From: Microlunatus parietis
Lineage (GTDB): Bacteria > Actinomycetota > Actinomycetes > Propionibacteriales > Propionibacteriaceae
Direction of reading: 5' to 3'
Assembly: GCF_013407955.1 (NCBI RefSeq)
Contig: NZ_JACCBU010000001.1
Span: 1,178,001-1,242,000, forward strand
DNA length: 64,000 bases
Notes under the pieces: generated by a model
The model's database searches: none
Told to the model about the DNA's origin: nothing
Seen by the model: the letters and a program-made list of their open reading frames with translations, nothing else
Part shown: one piece after another, positions 18,512 to 27,469 of the stretch
Layout: each line of letters starts with the position of its first letter
Position numbering within the stretch: the first letter of the stretch is position 1
Translations under genes and position numbers: made by a program

Positions 18512-20311
18512 GTGTCTCGCTCCCAGTCCCCCGTCCAGCTGCCCGCAGCCAGGCTCGGCGTCGTGATCGACGAGCAGGCGACCCGGGCGGCCCACGCGGC
18601 GGGCGACGACGCCTGGTGGCTGTACGCGACCGAGGTGCTCGGTCATGCCGGTCTTGATCATGCTCGGCTCGGCTCGGTGCCCACCCAGCTGGACGACCTG
18701 GACGTGTTGATCATCGCGTCGCCGCAGCGGGTGGCCGCGGAATCGGTCCGGGCGCTGGAGGGCTGGGTCGCCGGGGGCGGGACCTTGATCATCACCGCGG
18801 TCGTGCCGGAGCTGGACGGGCTCGCCGGCGTGGTGGTCGGCCCGGCCCGGGTCGAGGACACCGTCACGCTGGCCGACGATCCGTCCTGGACGACGCGGCC
18901 GGAGCTGCCACTGCGCGGGATCGGCGGCCGGGCGCTGGAACCCGCCGACGGCGCGGAGGTGCTGGCCGGCTGGTCCGACGGTGCCGCCGCTGTGGTACGG
19001 AAGCGGCACGGGGACGGCACCGTGATCAGCTACGGCGTGGACCTGTGGCGGACGATCGTCACCATCCAGCAGGGCTACCCGGTGACGGGCGACGGCAAGC
19101 CCGCGCCGGACGGGACCGCGCCGATCGACGACGGAATCCTCAAGTGCGAGGACGGCATGGCGCTCGACTACGGCGACCGGGTGCTGCCGCCCGGCGAACC
19201 CGAGGTGGCGGCCGACTTCACGCACAGCTATCCGCCGCCGAGCGCCGTACCGATCTTCTCGGCGGCCCAGGCCGACCAGTGGTGGATCACGCTGCTGCAA
19301 CAGATCTGGGCCGCTCATGATCATCGGCGGCAGGCCTCGGCCTGGCTGCACTACTGGCCGGCCGGGGTGCCCGCCGTCGCGCACATGTCCCACGACGCCG
19401 ACGGGAACGTCGAGGAGGACGGCCTGGCCGCGCTGGAGGCGTTCGCCGAGGCGGAGGTCGCGGTGACCTGGTGCCAGGTGTTCCCCGGCGGCTACTCCCC
19501 CGAGCTGTACGCCAGGATCAGCGAGGCCGGGCACGAGCAGGCCCTGCACTACAACGCGATGGGCGACGCCGACCTGGCCAGCTGGGGCTGGCCGCAGTTC
19601 CGGGCGCAGCACGCCTGGGCGCAGGCCGTGACCGGCACCGACGCCATCGTGTCGAACAAGAACCACTACACCCGGTGGGAGGGTTGGACCGAGTTCTACA
19701 CCTGGTGCGAGCGGGTCGGGATCAAGATCGACGAGTCCCGCGGGCCGAGCAAGCAGGGCACCGTCGGGTTCCCGTTCGGCACCGCGCACCTGTCCTTCCC
19801 GATCGGCGACCTGTCGGTGCACAACCGCCCGATGGACGTGCTCAATCTGCCCCTGCACACGCAGGATCTCGCCTGGGCCGGCCACCTCGCCTGCCGCGAC
19901 GTGATCTTGGACGGCGCGGAGGCCGTCCACGGTGTCGCCCACTTCCTGTTCCACGGCCCGCACCTGCGCGGCAAACCGGCGACGCGGGCCGCGTGCCCCG
20001 AGGTGGCCCGGCTGGCCCGCGAGCGCGGCATGGAGTGGTGGACCGCCGGCCGGCTGAGCGAGTGGGAACGAGCCCGCCGCGGCGTCCGGGTGACGATCAC
20101 CGAGGACGCGGACGGCTGGCTGGTCTCCGTGGAGGCCGAGCAGCCGATCTCCCGGGCCGGCCTGGTCCTGCAACTGCCCGGTGTCGATCAAGCCCCGACC
20201 GTGGCGGGCGAGGGAGCGAAGGTGTCCGAGGTGATCCGGCACGGCCGTCGCTTCCACGAGCTCGCGGTCGACCTGCCGGCCGGGTCGAGCAGCTGGCGGC
20301 TCACCCGGTGA
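18512..20311 (+). CDS. polysaccharide-deacetylase-like protein with N-terminal amidotransferase-like domain
   Basis: 599 residues from GTG 18512, chosen because AGGAGG lies 8 bases upstream. Residues 10-210 resemble a class I glutamine-amidotransferase/ThuA-like fold (DDLDVLIIASPQRV, VAGGGTLIITA, GTVISYGVDLWRTI) as seen in sugar hydrolases. The C-terminal half looks like a NodB/CE4-type barrel: AVAHMSHDADGN would carry the metal-binding aspartate pair, followed by GHEQALHYNAMG. No signal peptide is visible, so it may act on imported oligosaccharides. It follows the regulator by 94 bases and is probably controlled with it. Catalytic activity is inferred. Confidence 0.6.
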   Translation: MSRSQSPVQLPAARLGVVIDEQATRAAHAAGDDAWWLYATEVLGHAGLDHARLGSVPTQLDDLDVLIIASPQRVAAESVRALEGWVAGGGTLIITAVVPELDGLAGVVVGPARVEDTVTLADDPSWTTRPELPLRGIGGRALEPADGAEVLAGWSDGAAAVVRKRHGDGTVISYGVDLWRTIVTIQQGYPVTGDGKPAPDGTAPIDDGILKCEDGMALDYGDRVLPPGEPEVAADFTHSYPPPSAVPIFSAAQADQWWITLLQQIWAAHDHRRQASAWLHYWPAGVPAVAHMSHDADGNVEEDGLAALEAFAEAEVAVTWCQVFPGGYSPELYARISEAGHEQALHYNAMGDADLASWGWPQFRAQHAWAQAVTGTDAIVSNKNHYTRWEGWTEFYTWCERVGIKIDESRGPSKQGTVGFPFGTAHLSFPIGDLSVHNRPMDVLNLPLHTQDLAWAGHLACRDVILDGAEAVHGVAHFLFHGPHLRGKPATRAACPEVARLARERGMEWWTAGRLSEWERARRGVRVTITEDADGWLVSVEAEQPISRAGLVLQLPGVDQAPTVAGEGAKVSEVIRHGRRFHELAVDLPAGSSSWRLTR

Positions 20312-20336
20312 TCATTCGGTCCAGGTGATCATTCGG
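20307..20336 (+). repeat. short direct repeat GGTGATCATTCGG x2
   Basis: GGTGATCATTCGG occurs at 20307-20319 and again at 20324-20336, a 17-base period, overlapping the stop codon of the deacetylase-like gene; a third TGATCA-type word follows at once (GTGATCAGC). It is a local example of the genome-wide GATC-word enrichment rather than an obvious operator. Confidence 0.6.
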
Positions 20337-20341
20337 CGTGA

Positions 20342-20896
20342 TCAGCTTGCCGGCAGCCGATAGGTGAGGATCACGATGCCGCTGTCGAGCGTGTTCGTCT
20401 TCGCCAGCTCGAACCGGCCGGAACTGCCCTGGCGATAGATCACGTCATCCGCGCTGCCTGTGCCGAGGAAGAACGGATGAACCCACAGGCGCAGCTCGTC
20501 GAGCAGGCCCTCCGCCATCAGTTCGTGGGCCAGCTGTCCGAAGCCGTACTGGGCGATGTCCTGGCCCGGCTGCTCCTTCAGCTCACGGATCCGTCCGATC
20601 GGATCGCTGGAGATCACGGTGGTGTTGTTCCACTCCGGCTTCTCGAGCGTGGTGGAGACGACGAACTTCTCGGCCGCGTTCATCCGGTCGCTGAGCGGAT
20701 CGCCGGAGAGGGTGGTCCAGACCGGGACGAAGATGTCGTAGGTGTGGCGACCCATCAGAACGGCGTCGCAATGCTCCAGCACCTCCCACTGGGCCTTGCC
20801 TCCGTCGTCGCTGAAGCTGCCCAGCGACGGCCAGTGCTGTGGTTCCTGGATCACGCCGTCCAGGGTGATGTAGGTCGAATTGATGATTCGGCGCAT
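20342..20896 (-). CDS. RibD_C / dihydrofolate-reductase-fold protein
   Basis: 184 residues. The opening RRIINSTYITLDGVIQEPQHW, the GRHTYDIF segment near residue 50 and the GFGQLAHELMAEGLLDELRLWVHP stretch are the hallmark of the RibD C-terminal reductase family, which binds NADPH in a DHFR-like fold. Family members in actinobacteria are mostly uncharacterised single-domain reductases, not true folate enzymes. A second family member lies 140 bases upstream on the same strand. The start has GAGAGC-rich sequence but no strong ribosome site. Confidence 0.85.
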   Translation of the reverse strand: MRRIINSTYITLDGVIQEPQHWPSLGSFSDDGGKAQWEVLEHCDAVLMGRHTYDIFVPVWTTLSGDPLSDRMNAAEKFVVSTTLEKPEWNNTTVISSDPIGRIRELKEQPGQDIAQYGFGQLAHELMAEGLLDELRLWVHPFFLGTGSADDVIYRQGSSGRFELAKTNTLDSGIVILTYRLPAS

Positions 20897-21034
20897 CGGC
20901 TCGCTCTCTCGTCCTGTCGTTGATCATGCGGCGATCGACCGCACCGCGGGACTGTAACGACCGGCTTCCTCACGGGTCTTGTACCGAACCGCCAATCACG
21001 GATCGAGGCGAGGGGGCACCGAGCGGCCGGCGGA

Positions 21035-21613
21035 TCAACCGCTGACCGGCCGGTACGTCAGCGCGACGACCCCGTTCTCGAACGTCAGCGAGTTGATCAA
21101 CTCCAGCCGCTGTTGATCATCGAGGAGCTCGTACCAGGTCGCACCGGGCGAGTGGACCGGGTTGACGAAGAACCGATACTCGTCGACCAGCCCGAGCCGG
21201 ACCAGGGTCTGGGCCAGCCGTGCGCCGCCGGACAGGTGGATGTCGGCGCCGGGCCGGGACTTGAGGTCCTCGACGAAGGCGGCCAGGTCGTCGTCCTGGC
21301 GTACCAGCACGACCTCGGCGTTGTGCCAGTCCAGCACGAGGTTCTCGTCGGACGTGATCACGTGCTTCCGGTACGTGTGCATCTTCTCCGCCATGGCCAG
21401 GTGCGTCTCCCCCGCACCCTGCTGGCCACGTTGGCCAGGCCAGAACCCGATCATCTCGGCGGCCGTCACCCGGCCGACCAGGATCGTGTCGAACGCCGCG
21501 TAGCCGCGATCGATCTCCCGGTAGTGATCATCGCTGATCTCGCTGGTCCAGGCGTCCGGGTCGTCCAGCCGTCCGTTGACGGTGGTCATCATCGCGAGCA
21601 CGAGCTTGCGCAT
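21035..21613 (-). CDS. RibD_C / dihydrofolate-reductase-fold protein (second copy)
   Basis: 192 residues with MRKLVLAMMTTVNGRLDDPDAW, FDTILVGRVTAAEM and IHLSGGARLAQTLVRLGLVDEYRFFVNP, the same RibD_C family as the gene at 20342 but clearly diverged. GGAGGACCTGAG stands directly before the start on the minus strand. It follows an AraC-type regulator gene (21671-22366) on the same strand with a 57-base gap, so the regulator and one or both reductases may be expressed together. Function beyond an NADPH-dependent reductase fold is unknown. Confidence 0.86.
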   Translation of the reverse strand: MRKLVLAMMTTVNGRLDDPDAWTSEISDDHYREIDRGYAAFDTILVGRVTAAEMIGFWPGQRGQQGAGETHLAMAEKMHTYRKHVITSDENLVLDWHNAEVVLVRQDDDLAAFVEDLKSRPGADIHLSGGARLAQTLVRLGLVDEYRFFVNPVHSPGATWYELLDDQQRLELINSLTFENGVVALTYRPVSG

Positions 21614-21670
21614 CTCAGGTCCTCCAGGTGTTTCGGTGATCTTGTCCAGGAGGCTAGGCGTGGCGGCTGC

Positions 21671-22366
21671 TCAGGTCTTGTACAGAAGGGACAGCTGTCC
21701 GGCCGTACCGTCGCGGAGGGCGCCGGCGGGGTGGCCGAGGAACCGGGTCAGGGACCGGGACAGGTGAGGTTGGTCGTAATAGCCGAGGTCGTACGCGACG
21801 TCCGCGATCACCTGGCCGGCGCGGATCCGCACCGCCGCCGCCCGGGCCCGCTCGATCTGCCGAACGGTCGCCGCGGTGAGCCCGGTCGTGGCCAGGAAAT
21901 GGCGCCGGACCGTGCGGATCGAGGCGGCCGGCGGCTCGCCCCGTAGGGCGTTGATCACCAGTGGATCGCTGAGCAGCCGTTCGGTCTTGATCAGCCGCCG
22001 GACCAGGTCCTCCGCGTCGTCGTACGCGGGCACGGGCAGGGTCACATCGCCGATCCGTACCGAATGCTTGGAGGCCGAAAACGCGGCCGCATCGCCGACG
22101 ATCCGGTCGGTCGCCGGCTGGGCGAGCCGCATCCCGAGCGCCAGTCTGATCCCGACGAACTCCGTCTCGGGCGGCACCGGCGCCGTCGACGCGCGCGCCT
22201 CCGGGCCCTGCGCGGCCACCCGCCACTCGCGCCCGACGCGCCAGGCCACCAGCGTCCAGTGCGCCGACGCGACCGAGGTCATCGACTCCTCGTGATCACT
22301 GTGACTGCGCCAGACCCGTTCGATGGCAGGAGAATCGGACGCGCGGTGCTCGAAGTGGATCGCCAT
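21671..22366 (-). CDS. AraC-family transcriptional regulator
   Basis: 231 residues. The C-terminal third (TVRRHFLATTGLTAATVRQIERARAA, then VAYDLGYYDQPHLSRSLTRFLGHPAG) is a two-helix-turn-helix AraC domain with the typical DLGYxDQxHL second helix. The N-terminal part has a VWRSHSDHEESMTSVASAHWTL stretch found in AraC proteins linked to DHFR-like or DinB genes. I chose the ATG at 22366, only 2 bases past the stop of the preceding gene; a longer frame to 22420 would overlap it. It likely regulates the flanking reductase genes. Confidence 0.82.
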   Translation of the reverse strand: MAIHFEHRASDSPAIERVWRSHSDHEESMTSVASAHWTLVAWRVGREWRVAAQGPEARASTAPVPPETEFVGIRLALGMRLAQPATDRIVGDAAAFSASKHSVRIGDVTLPVPAYDDAEDLVRRLIKTERLLSDPLVINALRGEPPAASIRTVRRHFLATTGLTAATVRQIERARAAAVRIRAGQVIADVAYDLGYYDQPHLSRSLTRFLGHPAGALRDGTAGQLSLLYKT

Positions 22367-22368
22367 GA

Positions 22369-23628
22369 TCAACCGGCGACCAGTTCCAACTCGTTGCCCT
22401 CCGGGTCGGCGATCCGCCACTGTGCGGGCGCGTCCGTGTCATCGATGATCACGCCGCCGCTGGCGAGGGCCGCGTCGAGGCGGGCCTGGGTCCGGTCTTG
22501 CGGTACGGCGAGTCGAAGCCGGATCCGGTTGCGCTGCGCCCGCCGGGCCTCGTCCTCACCCTCCAACTGCTGGAACCAGACCACCGGGCCTCGCCGTCTC
22601 GGATCGACGATGTCGGTGACGAAGCTCCTGGGATCGACGCGGTATTCCAGTGCGGCGAGCCAGAACCGTTGCACGGCGGGAATGTCTGCCGCATCGATCG
22701 CCACCTGAAGATGCCGGAGTCCCGTCTGCTCGGCCACCAGGCCGAGGGCTCGGGCCGCGGCCTGGACCGCGGCGGCGGCCTCACGAAACCCGGCGTCCAG
22801 ACCGAAGTTCTCGTCCTCCTGCTGGTCCTTCCCGGAGTCGATGATCACGGAACCTGGCCGGACATCGATGATCAGCGGCCGGCCCGGCCCGTCGGCGATG
22901 GCCGCCACGGCGGCGGCCAGCTCGGCCGCCTGGGCCGGTGAGCGAGTCACGTAGCGAACCATCGCCCCCATCAGCTGCCGCCAGTCCGCCAGCTCGGCCG
23001 TGTCGTCGAGGCGCGCGGGTGACCGGAACGGAATGCAGGCCTCGTTCCCGTCCGCGTCCGCCGAGATCGCCTCCCGGACCAGGTGGCCGCCGGCCCGTTC
23101 CAGCTCCGTGAGCCGGTCCGGTCCGAACGGTCGGCCAGCGTCAACGTCGAGGTGGATCCGGTTCCGCAGCGGCCGGTGTCCCTCGGTCCGGGCGAACCGC
23201 AGCACAGGATCGCGATGCAGCGGGTCCACAAGATCAACGCCCTCGGTTCCGTAGCCGCCGACGAGCCGCCAGAACCCGGTCACCGCAGCCGGTTCCGGCG
23301 ACTCGAACCCGATGCCGATCCGCTGCACCCCGGCCGGTTCGGGGCAGAGGGCCGCCCGGCGGGCCAGTTCGGAGATCGTTGCCGCAAGCTTCGGGTCGGG
23401 GCCGGAACCACCGTACGGGATCCGTACCCGAATGCCGGTCGCACGAAGATCGAACTCCGGCTCCGGGCCGGGCCACTCGAGCTGCGCGAACCCGCTGATC
23501 AATTCGGCGCCGGCGGTGTGGGACCGGGCGCTGAACCAGCATTCCGCGGCACCGTCGAGCAGGGACCACCCGTCCCCACCGCCGGCGGCGGCGAGGTCCG
23601 CTCCGACCTGATTCATGCCGACGAGCAT
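22369..23628 (-). CDS. duplicated PCD-like / glyoxalase-like (VOC) four-domain protein
   Basis: 419 residues that read as the same two-domain unit twice. Residues about 25-100 resemble a pterin-carbinolamine-dehydratase-like fold, 100-200 a glyoxalase-like VOC domain (GVQRIGIGFESPEPAAVTGFW, RNRIHLDVD, ADADGNEACI). Residues about 225-300 are a second PCD-like segment and 310-419 a second VOC domain (GLRHLQVAIDAADIPAVQRFW, RNRIRLRLAV, ADPEGNELELV). The PCD catalytic His-His pair is not evident in either copy. Start could be 23628 or the Met at 23616; neither has a good ribosome site. Substrate unknown. Confidence 0.75.
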   Translation of the reverse strand: MLVGMNQVGADLAAAGGGDGWSLLDGAAECWFSARSHTAGAELISGFAQLEWPGPEPEFDLRATGIRVRIPYGGSGPDPKLAATISELARRAALCPEPAGVQRIGIGFESPEPAAVTGFWRLVGGYGTEGVDLVDPLHRDPVLRFARTEGHRPLRNRIHLDVDAGRPFGPDRLTELERAGGHLVREAISADADGNEACIPFRSPARLDDTAELADWRQLMGAMVRYVTRSPAQAAELAAAVAAIADGPGRPLIIDVRPGSVIIDSGKDQQEDENFGLDAGFREAAAAVQAAARALGLVAEQTGLRHLQVAIDAADIPAVQRFWLAALEYRVDPRSFVTDIVDPRRRGPVVWFQQLEGEDEARRAQRNRIRLRLAVPQDRTQARLDAALASGGVIIDDTDAPAQWRIADPEGNELELVAG

Positions 23629-23685
23629 GCCAGAGGACCGAAGGGCAGGGAACCGGTTGCAGGTATCCGATGCCCGCAGTGCGAG

Positions 23686-24484
23686 TCAGGTGAGCAGGGG
23701 GTGTTGTCGGATCCTGGCCAGGATCCGGTTGTTGATCAACGGTTTCTGGTCACGATCAAGGTACTTGGGTGGGATCCATTCGGGGAGGCCGTCGGTGTTG
23801 ATCCTGACCTGCCAGCCGCGGTCGAGGAAGTTGCGGTGGTGGTGGAGGCAGAGCAGGGTGAGGTTGCCGAGGATCGTGAGACCGCCGTCTTTCCAGCGGA
23901 TGACGTGGTGGCGCTCGCACCAGGTGGGAGCACGGTCGCAGCCGGGGCAGGAGCAGCCGCCGTCTCGGGCGACGAGCGCCATCGTCTGGTGTTTTGCTGG
24001 CGATCCGGCGGGTGCGGCCGAGATCGAGCGGGACGCCGTGACGGGTGAGGGCGATGGGATAGATCTCGGACTCCTCGGCCAGCCGCAGAATCTCGGAGAT
24101 TGTGAGGTTGGTGCCGTCGGCCGCGGTGCCGGTTCCGCGCCGGGCCCGGCGGTAGCTCGGCGTCTCGGGGTGATGATCTTGACAGCCGGCCGGGCCGGTG
24201 GTGACACGCACGGCGTGAACCTGTTCGGTGTCGTCGGCCGGACCGGGGTCGGTGCGCCGGTCGGGCTGCGGTTGCCAGGTGCCGCGGGCGCCTGGGCAGA
24301 GGCGTTCGATGAGGTCGTCGGCGTCGGTGGTGATCAACACGGTGGCGGGAATGCCGCCGGTTTCAGGTAGGTCGCCGGCGCGCAGGATCCGGGCGAACAC
24401 CTCGTCGACCGCGTCGTGCAGACGTTGATCATGGCTGCGCAGATCGACCGCCCCCCACACCAGCAGCGTCGAGTCGCCGTCATG
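23686..24484 (-). pseudogene. DUF222-HNH endonuclease (13E12-like) remnant, 5'-deleted and frameshifted
   Basis: Reading leftward, one frame gives the end of a DUF222 domain (DLRSHDQRLHDAVDEVF, GGIPATVLITTDADDLIERL, LGRTRRIASK), and a frame one base off continues with HQTMALVARDGGCSCPGCDR and the HNH core CERHHVIRWKDGG, N-LTLLCLHHH, ending at 23686. The join is the four-base T run at 23992-23995 (AAAA in the gene); removing one base restores SKHQTMALVARD exactly. The first roughly 250-300 residues of the usual family length are missing, although an SOS box remains upstream. So it is a pseudogene even if the frameshift were a sequencing error. Confidence 0.85.
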
Positions 24485-24497
24485 ATCAGATTCTATT

Positions 24498-24513
24498 CGA
24501 ACAATTGTTCGTA
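24498..24513 (-). promoter_or_regulatory. LexA (SOS) box
   Basis: TCGAACAATTGTTCGT contains the perfect 14-base palindrome CGAACAATTGTTCG (24499-24512) and matches the actinobacterial LexA consensus TCGAAC-N4-GTTCGA at all but the last base. It lies directly upstream of the truncated DUF222-HNH gene on the minus strand. Members of this family are known SOS targets in mycobacteria, which supports the assignment. Confidence 0.8.
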
Positions 24514-24945
24514 CACAAGGTGAGAGCCCTTAGATTTAAGGGAGTTCGCCCGACAGACCCGATCACGACCCTCGCTTCGGTCGCCGCTGTTGCGACACGA
24601 CGTGACGGGCGGTCTGACCACGTCGGCGCCATCGATCACCGCAGCGCGTCGCCGACGCTCGGAGCCCGGCGAAACCTGGAACCGACCCTCGTCCCCGATC
24701 CGCGGACGACAGACCCGAGCACACGAGCACGCCACGGAACCGGCCAGCTGTCGATCCGGTGGCGCCCGCTGGGCACGGATACCTGCGCGGCAGCGAGGAG
24801 TCGGCTACCCGGACGGACCCTCGCCCACCCTCGTCCAAGATCGCGTTCCCGGCCTATCCCTCAGCGGCCCGTCCGCGGCTGACCGCGATGATCGCCGCCC
24901 GTGCGTTCGCACCGAGCGTCCCGCGGCCGACCTCGACGCAGTTCG
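24514..24945. other. intergenic gap with no convincing gene
   Basis: Several open frames exist on both strands (for example 24505-24882 plus, 24563-24838 minus), but all are Arg/Ser/Pro-rich, lack ribosome sites and resemble no family I know. The stretch also contains fewer TGATCA words than its neighbours. It probably represents decayed DNA next to the HNH pseudogene. Confidence 0.45.
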
Positions 24946-25599
24946 TCAGCGCACCTGGCGGTCCAGATACTTCAGCACCGCCAGCACCCGGCGATGATCA
25001 TCGGGCGATGGCGGGAGGCCGAGAGTGTCGAAGATCGCCGAGATGTTACGCGCGACCGCATGGTCGGTCACCACCAGCTTCGCCGCGATCCGTGAGTTGC
25101 TCATCCCCTCGGCCATCAGCGCCAACGTCTCGCGACGGCGCGGGCTCAGCCGATCGATCTCGTTGTCCGGGCGCGACCGTTTCATCATCGTGTCGACGAC
25201 AGTGGAGTCGATCACGGTGCCGCCGTCGAGCACCTCCTGCACGGCCTGCAGGAACGGGTCGACATCGATCAGCCGTTGCTTGAGGAGATACCCGACACCC
25301 CGGGCCCCGGCCGTCAGCAGTTCGGTTGCGCCGGCGCTGTCGACGTGCTGGGACAGGACGAGGACGGCGAGGTCGGGCATCGACGCGCGCAGCGACAGCG
25401 CTGCCTCGATGCCGTCCCTGGCGTTCCCGGGCGGCATCCGGATGTCAGTGATCACCAGTCGCGGCCGCAGCATGAGCGTGTGCGCCACCAGCTCGGTCGC
25501 CGTCGACGCGGTGGCGACGACGTCGTACCCCTCATCGGTCAGCAGCCTGGACAGACCCTCGCGAAGCAGGCCTTCGTCCTCGCCGATGATCAACCGCAT
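24946..25599 (-). CDS. NarL/LuxR-type response regulator
   Basis: 217 residues. The receiver domain opens MRLIIGEDEGLLREGLSRLL with the acidic pair, has the phospho-acceptor aspartate in VITDIRMPP near residue 52 and a YLLK lysine near 108. The C-terminal LuxR helix-turn-helix reads DRLSPRRRETLALMAEGMSN followed by SRIAAKLVVTDHAVARNISAIF. Its start lies inside the end of the histidine kinase gene, so the pair is translationally coupled. Signal and targets cannot be read from sequence. Confidence 0.93.
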   Translation of the reverse strand: MRLIIGEDEGLLREGLSRLLTDEGYDVVATASTATELVAHTLMLRPRLVITDIRMPPGNARDGIEAALSLRASMPDLAVLVLSQHVDSAGATELLTAGARGVGYLLKQRLIDVDPFLQAVQEVLDGGTVIDSTVVDTMMKRSRPDNEIDRLSPRRRETLALMAEGMSNSRIAAKLVVTDHAVARNISAIFDTLGLPPSPDDHRRVLAVLKYLDRQVR

Positions 25600-27422
25600 G
25601 GCACCTCCGCCCGCACGGAACTGCCCGCTCCCGCCACGGAGGTGACGTCCAGCGTCCCGCCCACGGTCGCGACGCGGTCCGCGATCCCGCGCAGCCCGGT
25701 GCCGCCCGCCGGGTCGGCGCCGCCGCTGCCGTCGTCGACGATGGTCACCGTCAGACGTTCGGGCCCGTAGTCGTTGATCTTGTCGATGATCACCTCGGCC
25801 GTGGACGCGGCAGCATGCTTGGCCACGTTGGTCAGCGACTCCGAGACCAGGAAGTACAGGGTCGACTCCAGGTCGGCCGCCAGCCGCTCGGGTTGGTGCC
25901 GCACCGTGACCCGGGTCGGTACCGGCATCCGCTCGGCCAGCAGCTCGACGGCCGGCACTAGGCCGCGATCGAGGAGCGGGGCCGGCATGATGCCGGCGAT
26001 CAGATCGCGGAACTCGGTCAGCACACCGGTCACGTTGTCGGCGATCTCCGCCGCCGCATCGATGACGTGCGGATCTCGCGAGGTCCGGCTCAACCGCCGC
26101 GCGTTCATGCCGAGGACGACCAGATGCTGCTGGGCACCGTCGTGCAGATCGCGGGCGACCCGCCGCCGTTCGGCGTCCTCGGCCCGGAGCAGCCGGCGGC
26201 GCGAATTCTGCAGCTCCGTCTCCCTGACCCGCAGGTCGGCGACCAGGGCACGCTGCTCGGCCACCAGGCGTTGTTGATCAATCGCCATCGCCACGATCCC
26301 GGCCATGACCTCCAGCAGCGATTCATCGGCGATCAAGCCGTGCCGATAGTAGATTCCGCCGACGATGCGTTCGTCGTAGCGGACCGGATGGAGCCGCCGG
26401 GCGGGGTCGGTCTCGACGTCGATCTCCCGGCCGGCTGCGTCGACGAAGGTCTGCTCGCCGATCCGCGCGAACACGACGACGGCACCCGCATCGCCGAGGG
26501 CGTCCGCGACCGCGGCGGTCAGTTGTGCCGTGGAGGGAGCGGCGGCACCGATCCGCGCAACCATCTCGTCGACTTCGCCGGCCCGGCCGAACGAGCCGAA
26601 CAACAGGCCGATCAGAAACACCAGCGGTAGCCCGAGAATGGCCGCCAGCTGCAGCTGCGGGGTGATCAGCATCAACTCGGGTCCGACCGGGAGCCGGACG
26701 ATCACCGCCGCGGCGCCGATGATCAACAGGGAGGCGATCCGATACCACACCACCGGCCCGAGCAGTCGCCGCTCGACCCGGTCGGAGCGCATCGCCCGCT
26801 GCCCGATCAGCAGCGCGGCCAGGAGAAGCGACGAAACCCCGATCACCGTCTGGGCCGCCATGGTGGCCGCGAGCCACGGCTGGGCCGCGACCGAATTCGT
26901 CACCGCCAGTGGACCGTCGCCGATCAGGTAGATGGGGATCTGCAGGACGAGCGAGGTGACGTAGCCGATCACGACGAGCGAGCCGGCCAGCCTGCCGCGC
27001 ACCCGCCCCGAAGGAAACGCCAGGACCAGGTGCAGGGTCATCGCCAGCGGCAGGGCACTGGCGATCGTGCCCACCGCCGCCAGCAGCGGTACGGGAGCGA
27101 GGCTGAGCTCGGCCAACCACATGGAGAGGCCGGTCAGCAACATCAGCGGACCGATCCGGTTGTGCGGACGACGTCGCCAGGCGATCAGGCCGGCCGCGAG
27201 AAACAGGGCCGAGCCGCCGACCTGCAGCACCACCGACAACGGCTCGGCACCCGGTGCCGTGAACGAGAACGACGCACCGATCACCAGCAGGGCGATCGTC
27301 AGGGCCGCGATCATGATCATCACCGGGTCGCCCCGATGCCGCTGCCTCGCGCGCGGGAAGGCGCGGACCGGGGCCTGAAGGAGCTTCGCGATCCGCCGTC
27401 GAGGAGCCCGGTCAGGTGGCAT
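25590..27422 (-). CDS. NarL-type sensor histidine kinase
   Basis: 610 residues from ATG 27422, which has GGACGAG upstream; a TTG at 27446 is the longer alternative. About eight hydrophobic helices occupy residues 30-290, followed by a degenerate GAF-like stretch, a coiled linker, the HisKA_3 dimerisation motif RRRVARDLHDGAQQHLVVLG with the phospho-histidine near 420, and an HATPase_c domain (SESLTNVAKHAA and VDDGSGG...GTGLRGIADRV). The last bases overlap the response regulator start. It forms a typical actinobacterial two-component system with that gene; the stimulus is likely sensed in or at the membrane. Confidence 0.9.
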   Translation of the reverse strand: MPPDRAPRRRIAKLLQAPVRAFPRARQRHRGDPVMIMIAALTIALLVIGASFSFTAPGAEPLSVVLQVGGSALFLAAGLIAWRRRPHNRIGPLMLLTGLSMWLAELSLAPVPLLAAVGTIASALPLAMTLHLVLAFPSGRVRGRLAGSLVVIGYVTSLVLQIPIYLIGDGPLAVTNSVAAQPWLAATMAAQTVIGVSSLLLAALLIGQRAMRSDRVERRLLGPVVWYRIASLLIIGAAAVIVRLPVGPELMLITPQLQLAAILGLPLVFLIGLLFGSFGRAGEVDEMVARIGAAAPSTAQLTAAVADALGDAGAVVVFARIGEQTFVDAAGREIDVETDPARRLHPVRYDERIVGGIYYRHGLIADESLLEVMAGIVAMAIDQQRLVAEQRALVADLRVRETELQNSRRRLLRAEDAERRRVARDLHDGAQQHLVVLGMNARRLSRTSRDPHVIDAAAEIADNVTGVLTEFRDLIAGIMPAPLLDRGLVPAVELLAERMPVPTRVTVRHQPERLAADLESTLYFLVSESLTNVAKHAAASTAEVIIDKINDYGPERLTVTIVDDGSGGADPAGGTGLRGIADRVATVGGTLDVTSVAGAGSSVRAEVPCG

Positions 27423-27469
27423 GTCTCGTCCATCATCAGCGGGCAACTGACGGCAGTCAAGCGATCACC

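Noticed and set aside
20925..21030. Possible remnant of an AraC-type C-terminus (minus-strand words like RYKTRE before the reductase gene at 20342)
   Set aside because: The similarity to the AraC tail at 21671 is only a few codons around GTACAAGACC and could be chance.
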